Positions 28,183-34,704 of a stretch of 64,000 nt of DNA are shown piece after piece. The translations under genes and the position numbers were made by a program. The stretch is from assembly GCA_041687015.1 (NCBI GenBank), contig JAWLCT010000009.1, forward strand, positions 1 to 64,000, in the 5' to 3' direction. Numbering within the stretch: position 1 is the first letter of the stretch; each line of letters starts with the position of its first letter. The stretch comes from JALOAT01 sp041687015 (GTDB taxonomy: Bacteria > Pseudomonadota > Gammaproteobacteria > Thiohalomonadales > Thiohalomonadaceae). Below the pieces are notes generated by a model. The model was not told the origin of the DNA. It saw only the letters and a list, made by a program, of their open reading frames with translations, and ran no database searches.

Positions 28183-28989
28183 TTACCAGCCCCAGACCAG
28201 GCCTTCGAGGAGTTTTTCGTGGCCGACGAATTCGGCTTCCCGCGCCGGGATGAATGTACCGCTGCCGGTACCTTTGAGTTTGTCCAGCAGCGGCTGCAAC
28301 CGGGGAAGCGCCTTTGCCTGGAGCAATACTTCCACGATGTCGCTGTGCAAGCGCTGTTCGACACGTGGCCCGGCGGTCAGCGCCAGGTTGGGCATGTCTG
28401 CAGTGGCAAACAGGACGCGCAGATCCGCTGTCTTTTCCGGGGGCAAACGCGCCGTGAAATAACTGGGCAGCACCACTGCACTGCAGCGTCCGTTCAGGAA
28501 ACCTTCGAAGGAGCCTTTCACGCCGCCTCGGGGAGCCACCAGAGTGGGTGCCGTGTAAGGATTAAACTGAGCCAGCAACACGACCGCAGCCAGATTCGGC
28601 GAGGCCATGGAGCAGACTTTTTCGAAACGCAGGTCGTTCAACTCGGCCGGGCCCTCGGCCGTCGTGAAAACCTTGTAACCCAGATGACCGTCGAGGCGAA
28701 CCAGCGGGACGTGCCCGGTGTGGGCCAGTCGCCATGCCACGAAATGTGGGCCGTCCAGCACGAAATCATAGGTGCCTTCCTGGATGTTGCGGCTGTAGGC
28801 GGCCCAACTGACCGGAGGCTCGAAGACCACCTTTTCACCCGTGATACGGCTCAGTTCATCGGCAAGTGGCCCGTAGATCCGCTTTGCCTCGGCTTCATTT
28901 TCGCGCGGCGGCGCCGAGAGAATGAACTGCGCGGACACAGTGTGGGTGAAGAGAAAGAGAAACAGAGACAGTGCGATACGGTAGTTCAT
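28183..28989 (-). CDS. PhnD/SsuA-like periplasmic binding protein (orphan)
   Basis: A 268-residue protein with a clear signal peptide (MNYRIALSLFLFLFTHTVSAQ) and the PhnD-like layout: SAPPRENEAEAKRIYGPLADEL, a YDFVLDGPHFVAW block and a second lobe beginning SMASPNLAAVV. Family members bind phosphonates, phosphite or related oxyanions for ABC transporters, or act as sensor domains. No permease or ATPase gene is adjacent, so it may serve a distant transporter or a signalling protein. The downstream rhodanese (167-base gap) is on the same strand. Confidence 0.75.
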   Translation of the reverse strand: MNYRIALSLFLFLFTHTVSAQFILSAPPRENEAEAKRIYGPLADELSRITGEKVVFEPPVSWAAYSRNIQEGTYDFVLDGPHFVAWRLAHTGHVPLVRLDGHLGYKVFTTAEGPAELNDLRFEKVCSMASPNLAAVVLLAQFNPYTAPTLVAPRGGVKGSFEGFLNGRCSAVVLPSYFTARLPPEKTADLRVLFATADMPNLALTAGPRVEQRLHSDIVEVLLQAKALPRLQPLLDKLKGTGSGTFIPAREAEFVGHEKLLEGLVWGW

Positions 28990-29116
28990 GGCTCCTGGCT
29001 TTGTTTTTGTCCGCAGGGCTCGCGATAGTAACGGGCCCGGCTGCCGAGTTCATTGATGAAGCTCAACAACTGCGGAAGCAAGCGGGGAAGAGAGGAACTA
29101 CGGAGGCCCACGGGAG

Positions 29117-29205
29117 AATGCCGGAACCACAGAGGCCACGGAGGGCCACGGAGAAGAGAAATTTGTCTTTTCTCACGTTGTAGGAGCCCAGTCCTCTGGG
29201 CGATA
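29117..29205 (+). repeat. 89-base direct repeat, copy 1
   Basis: Nearly identical to 29510-29598, with two differences seen by eye. It begins AATGCCGGAACCAC, runs through CCACGGAGGGCCACGGAGAA and a TTTGTCTTTTCTC segment, and ends in a REP-like unit (29179-29205, TGTAGGAGCCCAG ... CTGGGCGATA). A third, diverged partial copy of its left half is at 29221-29261. Confidence 0.9.
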
Positions 29206-29378
29206 CCGGCGGGCAAAGGGAATGCCGGAACCACGGAGGCCGGAGGGTCACGGAGAAGAGGGATGATGTTTTTTCTACGTGATTCGAGAGCCCAACGATG
29301 AAGTAGAACAGTGCGTGCGAGCGTGGGTGGACAGAAAAGACCGGAACCACGGTGAACACGAAAAATTTCGATTGAAGC

Positions 29379-29448
29379 TGTAGGAGCGGCCTCAGGCCGC
29401 GATAGCGCAGCATGCCCGGAGCAATCGCGGCCTGAGGCCGCTCCTACA
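29379..29448. repeat. Inverted REP pair (BIME-like)
   Basis: 29379-29403 (TGTAGGAGCGGCCTCAGGCC, then GCGAT) is repeated in inverted orientation at 29424-29448, separated by 20 bases. Each unit is itself a palindrome around CTCAG, so the pair could fold as two hairpins or one long stem. This is the classical bacterial interspersed mosaic element layout. Confidence 0.9.
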
Positions 29449-29466
29449 GGAAAATGGCGCACACGT

Positions 29467-29493
29467 TGTAGGAGCCCAGTCCTCTGGGCGATA
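29467..29493 (+). repeat. REP-like unit, CCCAG type
   Basis: Same 27-base unit as at the ends of both 89-base repeats (TGTAGGAGCCCAGTCCTCTG then GGCGATA), here followed by CGGCGGGCAA as after copy 1. It shows that unit plus spacer were duplicated together. Confidence 0.88.
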
Positions 29494-29509
29494 ACGGCGG
29501 GCAAGAGGG

Positions 29510-29598
29510 AATGCCGCAACCACGGAGGCCACGGAGGGCCACGGAGAAGAGAAATTTGTCTTTTCTCACGTTGTAGGAGCCCAGTCCTCTGGGCGATA
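29510..29598 (+). repeat. 89-base direct repeat, copy 2
   Basis: Second copy of the 29117-29205 element, ending in the REP-like unit 29572-29598. The near-perfect match over 89 bases points to recent duplication or gene-conversion-like homogenisation. Confidence 0.9.
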
Positions 29599-29663
29599 AC
29601 GCAGGTGGTTCCAAATCACCTAAGCATCGCCGGCGACGCGGTTCCGACGGGGTTATCGCGCGT

Positions 29664-29690
29664 TGTCGATGCCCAGGCCTTTGGGCGATA
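29664..29690 (+). repeat. Diverged REP-like unit
   Basis: TGTCGATGCCCAGGCCTTTG followed by GGCGATA keeps the GCCCA/TGGGC stem and the GGCGATA end but has lost the TAGGAGC head, so it appears to be an older copy. Confidence 0.65.
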
Positions 29691-29716
29691 ACGGCGGTGG
29701 GTCCAACTGTCTGCGC

Positions 29717-29740
29717 ATCGCGGCCTGAGGCCGCTCCTAC
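29717..29740 (-). repeat. REP-like unit, GGCC type, inverted
   Basis: ATCGCGGCCTGAGGCCGCTC then CTAC is identical to the right arm of the 29379-29448 pair over these bases and lies 45 bases past the stop of the leftward flavodoxin-like gene. Confidence 0.85.
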
Positions 29741-29784
29741 GGGTGCCTATGCTATGAAAGAAGTTTCTCCGCGACCCTCCGTGG

Positions 29785-30414
29785 TTAAGGCTTTTTGCCT
29801 TTCAGCGCCGCGCCCTGACGTTGAATGGCGAGCTTTCGGCCTAGGTGGCGGGCACGTTTTGCGACGGGGGCGGGTAAGGGTTGGTTGGGGGTGCGGGCGG
29901 CGAGGCCGATGAACAATACGCCGATGGTTTTCGCGCCCAGCACGTCCGCCGCGTGCTTCAAAAGCCCGACGATCGAGGTGGACCAGCGCGCGAGAAGCCT
30001 AGGCGCGGCGGAGGAGGCGACCACTACGGCACGTTTGTCTTTCTGCGTCTTGCGCAGCTTCGGTGCCGGTGCACCCCAGGGCCAGTACGCGTAAACCGCG
30101 AGACGCTCGATGAACCGCTTCATCAATGCGGTTACCGTGCCGAAATTGACGGGCGAGGCGAGGATGATGCCGTCCGAGCCATCGAGTTGTTCGAGGATCG
30201 CCTCCATCTCGTCGCCCAGCTCACAGCGCGCCCGTGCCGTGCCCGGCTGTTGCATGCACGTGCGGCAATTCGTGCAGAACGCCACCTGCTTATCGAGCAG
30301 GTAGATCTTGCGGGTTTCGGCACCTGCCTCGCGGGCTGCTTCGAGCATGACATCCACTGCCTGGTCCGTCATGCCCCCTTTACGGTAACTACCGACAATT
30401 GCAGTGATTTTCAT
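29785..30414 (-). CDS. Flavodoxin-family NAD(P)H-dependent oxidoreductase
   Basis: ATG 30414 follows GAGGT at good spacing. The 209-residue product has the flavodoxin-like FMN loop (IVGSYRKGGMTDQAV), a CTNCRTCMQQPG segment with clustered cysteines as in iron-sulfur flavoproteins of the NADPH-dependent FMN reductase family, and SDGIILASPVNFGTVTALMK for FMN ring binding. A basic C-terminal tail follows. It could reduce FMN, quinones or a small acceptor; the exact substrate is unknown. The gene is divergent from the 30579 operon across a repeat-bearing regulatory gap. Confidence 0.82.
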   Translation of the reverse strand: MKITAIVGSYRKGGMTDQAVDVMLEAAREAGAETRKIYLLDKQVAFCTNCRTCMQQPGTARARCELGDEMEAILEQLDGSDGIILASPVNFGTVTALMKRFIERLAVYAYWPWGAPAPKLRKTQKDKRAVVVASSAAPRLLARWSTSIVGLLKHAADVLGAKTIGVLFIGLAARTPNQPLPAPVAKRARHLGRKLAIQRQGAALKGKKP

Positions 30415-30451
30415 CGATACCTCACGTGTGAACGCCACCCCGAACTGTGCA

Positions 30452-30540
30452 CCGGTTCTCACTTGAGACTATTCTTTAGCCGGTTCTCACCAGAGCCGTG
30501 TGTTGACGTGACCTGCTTAACAGTTCTAACTCACGTTAGA
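30452..30540. promoter_or_regulatory. Divergent control region with direct repeats and a palindrome
   Basis: CCGGTTCTCAC occurs twice (30452-30462 and 30480-30490), and a TCTAAC-TCAC-GTTAGA palindrome lies at 30525-30540 with a weaker CAGTTCTAAC echo. TTGACG at 30503-30508 could be a -35 box for the rightward operon. The repeats are 28 bases apart, close to three helical turns, as for a cooperative regulator. The regulator is unknown. Confidence 0.45.
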
Positions 30541-30578
30541 GCCTATTTGTTGGGCACACTACAAGAAAGGACCCAACC

Positions 30579-32009
30579 ATGTCCGCTGAAGGGTGGTATC
30601 TCCTCTTTCCTGACGCTCCAGGTGTTTCCATCGCTGTACTCGTGGTACTTGCCATGGTCACCTTGTACCTGGCGCGCATCCCCGTTCATCAGGCGATACG
30701 GTCGGTAACGCGCGCGTTGCGCAATGGCATGCGCCTGACAGCGCGCAGCCTGGAACTGCTGGAACAACGGCTGGTGGCGCGCAATCGCGAAGTGCTGCTC
30801 AGTGCGGGCCGGGAAGCGGCGGAACGGGTGGTGGAACGGGAATTCGAGCGCGTCGAAGCGGCGGTCAATCGGGATCTCTCCGACTATCCCGCATTGCATC
30901 GCCGGCTCAGTGCCGCCATTCAGCGCATCGAGGAAGATTATCAGTCCCACGCCGAGAGCCCCCCGGCACCCGAGGACTGGGTGCATGCAGTCGACACTAT
31001 CGCCAAAATATCCTCGCCGCGCGACACCATGGCCAAGGTGCTGAAAGATATCCAGGCATCCATCGAACGCGATCAGGCGCTCGCGCTTGCGGAATATCGC
31101 AAGGCCACCACCGCACGCCACCGCTTGTTGTCCCGAGCCATGCCCCACTGGCGTCACCTGGTCAAAGGTATCGATTCCGTTTCGGTGGCACTGAACCGCT
31201 TGCTGGAACGCTCGCGCAGCATCGACCGCTACGTGGAAGAGTATCGCAGTATCGTACGCGGGGACGAACGGGCGGAACGTGCGCTTTCCTCGTCTTCGCT
31301 GACCCAGTTTTTCATTGCCGGTTTGGTGCTTGCCATCGCGGTCGGCGGGGCCCTGGTGAATTTCCATCTCATCGCACGGCCGTTGCAGGAGATGGTCGGC
31401 GGCAGCGCCTACATCGCCGGTTTCAAGGTTTCGCAGGTGGCCGCGCTGGTGATCATTCTCATGGAGATTGCCATGGGGCTTTTCTTCATGGAGGCGATGC
31501 GTGTCACGCGCCTGTTCCCGGTCATCGCGGCGTTGGATGACCGGCTGCGCATACGCATGGGTTGGGCGGCCTTCGTGTTGTTGTTCATTCTGGCGAGTGT
31601 GGAAGCGGGCCTGGCCTACATGCGCGAGATTCTGGCCCAGGACGATGCCGCCTTGATCGCGCAGCTGGCCGGCTCGGCGGATGCCGCCGTGGTCAGCCAG
31701 CAATGGATTACGTCCGCTGCGCAAATGGGTATGGGCTTCATTCTTCCGTTTGCGCTCACCTTCGTCGCCATTCCGCTGGAGTCGTTCATCCATGCGGCAC
31801 GCACGGTATTCGGCGTGCTGGCGGTGCTGGCTCTGCGGGCGTTCGCCTTCCTTTTCCGCCTCGGCGGCAATGTGTGTCATCACCTTGGCGCGCTGTTGAT
31901 CCAGGTTTATGACATCCTGGCTTTCGCCCCCCTCGGTATCGAGAGGCTCATCGCCAGCCGGGGTGAGATGGACAAAACGGCACGGCCGGGCAAAGTGGCA
32001 GAGGTCTGA
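30579..32009 (+). CDS. Hypothetical coiled-coil inner-membrane protein, VWA partner
   Basis: A 476-residue protein starting at ATG 30579 behind AAGAAAGGA. It has one N-terminal membrane helix (about residues 17-33), a long charged helical/coiled-coil region (about 40-245) rich in Arg and Glu, then four or more membrane helices (about 248-430) and a short cytoplasmic tail. No family recognised. It lies one base from the VWA lipoprotein gene and shares its terminator, so the two probably form one complex across the inner membrane and periplasm. Confidence 0.7.
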   Translation: MSAEGWYLLFPDAPGVSIAVLVVLAMVTLYLARIPVHQAIRSVTRALRNGMRLTARSLELLEQRLVARNREVLLSAGREAAERVVEREFERVEAAVNRDLSDYPALHRRLSAAIQRIEEDYQSHAESPPAPEDWVHAVDTIAKISSPRDTMAKVLKDIQASIERDQALALAEYRKATTARHRLLSRAMPHWRHLVKGIDSVSVALNRLLERSRSIDRYVEEYRSIVRGDERAERALSSSSLTQFFIAGLVLAIAVGGALVNFHLIARPLQEMVGGSAYIAGFKVSQVAALVIILMEIAMGLFFMEAMRVTRLFPVIAALDDRLRIRMGWAAFVLLFILASVEAGLAYMREILAQDDAALIAQLAGSADAAVVSQQWITSAAQMGMGFILPFALTFVAIPLESFIHAARTVFGVLAVLALRAFAFLFRLGGNVCHHLGALLIQVYDILAFAPLGIERLIASRGEMDKTARPGKVAEV

Positions 32010-32010
32010 A

Positions 32011-32658
32011 ATGAAAACGAGAAATCTCCTGCTGGGTGTCGCCGGCCTGCTACTCGTTGCCTGCTCCCAGCCGACGGATCACCGCCAGGGTGTTTACATG
32101 CTGCTGGACACCTCCGGCACCTACACCCAGGAGCTGACCAAGGCGCAGAGCATCATGAACTACGTGCTGGCCAAACTGGATTCCGCTGACGTATTCGCGG
32201 TCGCACGCATCGATACCGCGAGTTTCAGTGAAAAGGACATCATCGCCAAGGTCAGCTTCGACGAACAACCGAGCCGCGCCAACCAGCAAAAACGTGCGTT
32301 CCTGGAGAACATCAACCGGTTCGTGCGCGACGTGAAATCCAGCACGTACACGGACATCACCGGTGGCTTGCTGCAAGGAGTGGAGTTCCTGCGTGAGGCC
32401 GGTACCGGCAACAAGACGATTCTGATTTTCTCCGACATGAAGGAAGAGATCCCGGAGGGTTATGTCCGCGACGTGCCGCTGGACCTGAAAGGAATTCAGG
32501 TGGTGGCCCTCAACGTGACCAAGCTGCGCGGTGACAATATCGACCCGCGGGAATACGCAGGCCGTCTGGAGGCGTGGCGAAGCAAAGTGGAGAACGCCGG
32601 TGGACACTGGCGTGTCATCAATGATCTGGAACGGCTGGAAGCCATCATCCAGAACTGA
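32011..32658 (+). CDS. VWA-domain lipoprotein
   Basis: ATG 32011 starts one base after the previous stop. A lipobox (LLLVACS, Cys19) predicts a lipid-anchored protein of 215 residues. Most of it is a von Willebrand factor A fold: first strand with the MIDAS-type DTSGT (about residue 32), a conserved Thr/Asp in YTDITGGLLQGVEFL, and KTILIFSDMKEE. The MIDAS is DxSxT, so metal binding is plausible. The partner is the membrane protein encoded just upstream. A strong terminator ends the operon. Confidence 0.8.
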   Translation: MKTRNLLLGVAGLLLVACSQPTDHRQGVYMLLDTSGTYTQELTKAQSIMNYVLAKLDSADVFAVARIDTASFSEKDIIAKVSFDEQPSRANQQKRAFLENINRFVRDVKSSTYTDITGGLLQGVEFLREAGTGNKTILIFSDMKEEIPEGYVRDVPLDLKGIQVVALNVTKLRGDNIDPREYAGRLEAWRSKVENAGGHWRVINDLERLEAIIQN

Positions 32659-32670
32659 GTTCTGATAAAA

Positions 32671-32699
32671 AAGGCCCGACTCACGTCGGGCCTTTTTTC
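32671..32699. terminator. Rho-independent terminator after the VWA gene
   Basis: Perfect 10-base stem AAGGCCCGAC/GTCGGGCCTT with a TCAC loop, followed by TTTT, and preceded by an A run, so it could work on both strands. It lies 13 bases past the VWA gene stop. Confidence 0.92.
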
Positions 32700-32729
32700 G
32701 TGTGTCCCGCATTTTCTCCCGCCAAGAAG

Positions 32730-32880
32730 CGACATCTGCTGGGAGGCTGATTGTCGAAACCGATGGGGGACAGCAAAGCAGCACAGCGGGGGTACGATGA
32801 CCGGAGGAGCGCCTGTCTCGAAGCGATGGGATTCCGCGTGCTGCGTTTCTGGAACCATGAAAGTTTGCGCCGGAACAGAC
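32730..32880 (+). pseudogene. DUF559 (Vsr-like) endonuclease relic, frameshifted
   Basis: One frame reads ATSAGRLIVETDGGQ (about 32730-32780), the typical DUF559 strand with its catalytic Asp. A second frame continues as YDDRRSACLEAMGFRVLRFWNHESL (about 32808-32872), the typical DUF559 end. The two pieces are in order but in different frames, and the N-terminal third and C-terminal tail are missing. It is therefore a decayed copy of a DUF559 gene with a frameshift near 32785-32800. The rest of the 456-base gap from 32659 to 33115 shows nothing beyond the terminator. Confidence 0.75.
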
Positions 32881-33115
32881 CGCGACCCGCGCGTCGCCCC
32901 CTGCCTCCACCGTCATCAACATTTGCCATCCTTTGGCTTGGCGTCTGGGAGAGCAAAGAAACCTTTCTGAAGAGCGAGCGGAGGAGTACCCCGTGGCACC
33001 ACCAAGCGCGAGGCAACGCGCCGCAGAATTCGTGCCGACTTGATGCGCATCAAGGGCGAGCGGCGCGGATTCACATAGAGTCACGCCCGATTTTTACCCC
33101 ATGGAGAAACACACA

Positions 33116-33580
33116 ATGAAAAAATGGAAATGCCCCCTCGGCATCGCCGTGCTTGGCGTACTGCTGGTCGCCGTGTTGGTCCGGTTTCTGGTGGTGGGAG
33201 AAACGGTGGTGGCCCCGGACGGGCGGCGGGCCATCGCGTTGACGCAGCCGGAACGGGACCTGGTACTGGCCGAGATGCGCGGTTTCCTCGCGGGGCTGCA
33301 GACCATCACCACGGCGCTGACACAGGAGGATATGGCGCTGGTTGCCCGCACGGCGCGGGGGCTGGGCATGCAGACCGCCCGCAATGTCCCGGCCTCGCTG
33401 ACGGGCAAGCTACCGCTTGAGTTCAAGCAACTGGGCTTCAGCGTTCACAGCGATTTCGACCAGATTGCCGTGGATGCCGAGGCCATGGGCGATCCGGCTG
33501 TCACCCTGCGTCAGATCAGCGAAACCCTGACGAAATGCGTGGCCTGCCACCAAGCCCACCAGATCGTAACGGCGCCGTAA
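33116..33580 (+). CDS. Cytochrome c'-like monohaem protein, membrane-anchored or secreted
   Basis: ATG 33116 is preferred (GGAGA eight to nine bases upstream); ATG 33101 is in frame. The 154-residue protein begins with a Sec-type hydrophobic segment (about 8-26) and ends with a single CVACHQAHQ haem-binding site about 15 residues from the C-terminus. Helical predictions between them and the C-terminal CxxCH suit the four-helix cytochrome c' family. Such proteins bind NO or CO or transfer electrons in the periplasm. It stands alone between the DUF559 relic and the HemJ-like gene. Confidence 0.7.
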   Translation: MKKWKCPLGIAVLGVLLVAVLVRFLVVGETVVAPDGRRAIALTQPERDLVLAEMRGFLAGLQTITTALTQEDMALVARTARGLGMQTARNVPASLTGKLPLEFKQLGFSVHSDFDQIAVDAEAMGDPAVTLRQISETLTKCVACHQAHQIVTAP

Positions 33581-33784
33581 CGTAGCGTAGGGCCATCGCG
33601 CCGGCAGGGGCGTAGGCCGATGGTCCACAAAGCGCGAAAACCGCCAAGGGGGTCGACCACCCGCAGACGATAACCGCCTTGGCGTTCTTCGCTTCCTGAT
33701 CAGCGATGGCACGCCGCGCTCACTGTGAATCGGTCGTATAGACTGCATTGCAAACGGCTGACGGCCGCTCCGGGTCTCGGCTCC

Positions 33785-34195
33785 ATGGAACTATTGCTGA
33801 AGCTCCTGCACATCGCCGCGTTGACCTTCTGGCTGGCGGGCGCGCTGTATATGCCGCAAGTGTTCGTTCGCTTTACGCGCACGCGCGGACAGCAGGCGAT
33901 CGAGGTGTTGGCTTTGGCGCGTGGGGTTTATTTCCACGTCATGACCCCCGGAGCCATCCTGGCGGTGGTGCTCGGCACGGCGCTGATTTTCTACGGGTTC
34001 GAGGGTGGCTGGCTGCCGGTGAAACTGGCCTTGGTCATGGCACTGACGGCCTTTCATCTTTTTTGCGGCAGGACACTGCTTCTGTTGGAGAAACAGCGGC
34101 CACCGCACGCACCTGCGTTCTATCACCTGCTCACCGTCATGCCCATTCCCCTGTTGATCGCCATCGTGGCCCTCGCGATCGCCAAGCCGTTATGA
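33785..34195 (+). CDS. HemJ/CopD-like four-helix membrane protein
   Basis: ATG 33785 starts MELLLKLLHIAALTFWLAG. The 136-residue, four-helix protein follows the pattern of HemJ/UPF0093: LLHIAALTFWLAGALYMPQVF with His9, a HVMTPGAILAVVLG block, and LVMALTAFHLFCGRTL. HemJ is an oxygen-independent protoporphyrinogen oxidase; related CopD-family proteins have other roles, so the enzyme call is tentative. Haem is needed by the oxidase encoded nearby. The 204 bases upstream hold only an imperfect inverted repeat (CGCCAAGG/CCTTGGCG at 33643-33650 and 33677-33684). Confidence 0.65.
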   Translation: MELLLKLLHIAALTFWLAGALYMPQVFVRFTRTRGQQAIEVLALARGVYFHVMTPGAILAVVLGTALIFYGFEGGWLPVKLALVMALTAFHLFCGRTLLLLEKQRPPHAPAFYHLLTVMPIPLLIAIVALAIAKPL

Positions 34196-34199
34196 ACCG

Positions 34200-34676
34200 T
34201 CACGGCTCCTCTTCTTCGGTGATGTAGGTTCCCACCAGTTCGTGGAACACCAGTTTGCCGCCAAGGTAACCGGTGAAGGCGAGCATGAGGGCGGTGATGC
34301 CGGACAACAACACGCCCCAGGGCAACACGTGGGCCACCGGATCGGCCAGGCGCAGCATGAAATTGGCCGAGGCGAAGGAGATCACCACGATGGCGGCCAG
34401 GAAATGACCCCAGCCGCGGATTTTGTCGCGGATCCGGGGGATGGTGAAGAAATCGGTCATGCCTGCAATCGCGGCCGCCGTTCCGCCCAGCAAGCCGATG
34501 GTGACGAGCCAGAAGGCGGCGCGTGCCCAGAAGGGATCGCCTGTCCACCAGAACGCCACGTCCGCGGCGAGCGCGCCGATGAGAAAGGCGATGGGAAAGG
34601 TGACCAGCATGGGATGAATGGGGTGGTTGTAGATGGCGGCGGTACTGGGGATCCGGATCTCATGCTGCTTTGCCAT
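34200..34676 (-). CDS. DUF2231 domain membrane protein
   Basis: ATG 34676 follows AAGGAGGTGACC, an excellent ribosome site; the frame upstream overlaps the oxidase end only as a shadow. The 158-residue product begins with the DUF2231 signature IYNHPIHPMLVTFPIAF and has four membrane helices. Function is unknown; the family often occurs beside respiratory and haem-copper genes. It lies 28 bases after the fused oxidase gene on the same strand, so it is the last gene of the cox operon. It converges with the HemJ-like gene four bases away. Confidence 0.85.
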   Translation of the reverse strand: MAKQHEIRIPSTAAIYNHPIHPMLVTFPIAFLIGALAADVAFWWTGDPFWARAAFWLVTIGLLGGTAAAIAGMTDFFTIPRIRDKIRGWGHFLAAIVVISFASANFMLRLADPVAHVLPWGVLLSGITALMLAFTGYLGGKLVFHELVGTYITEEEEP

Positions 34677-34704
34677 GGTCACCTCCTTGCATGGCTCGAC
34701 ACCA

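Larger units (their letters stand above)
29050..29760. repeat. REP-like palindrome and direct-repeat cluster, no genes
   Basis: This stretch between divergently oriented features holds no credible gene. It contains several GTAGGAGC-headed palindromic units and CCACGGAG-rich spacers. One unit type has a stem reading GCGGCC/GGCCGC; the other has GCCCAG/CTGGGC. The individual units and the 89-base direct repeats are listed separately. Short open frames here are products of the repeats. REP elements of this kind are spread by RAYT transposases and often sit between operons; no RAYT gene is in the window. Confidence 0.85.

Noticed and set aside
28017..28364. N-terminal extension of the rhodanese frame
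   Set aside because: It overlaps the PhnD-like gene. The signal peptide at ATG 28016 with an AAGGA site marks the true start.
29063..29413. Short open frames in the repeat cluster
   Set aside because: They are translations of REP units and CCACGGAG spacers and repeat in several frames, so they are not real genes.
29379..29598. Regularly spaced repeats considered as a CRISPR array
   Set aside because: Units are palindromic REP types in both orientations with repeated rather than unique spacers, and no cas gene is near.
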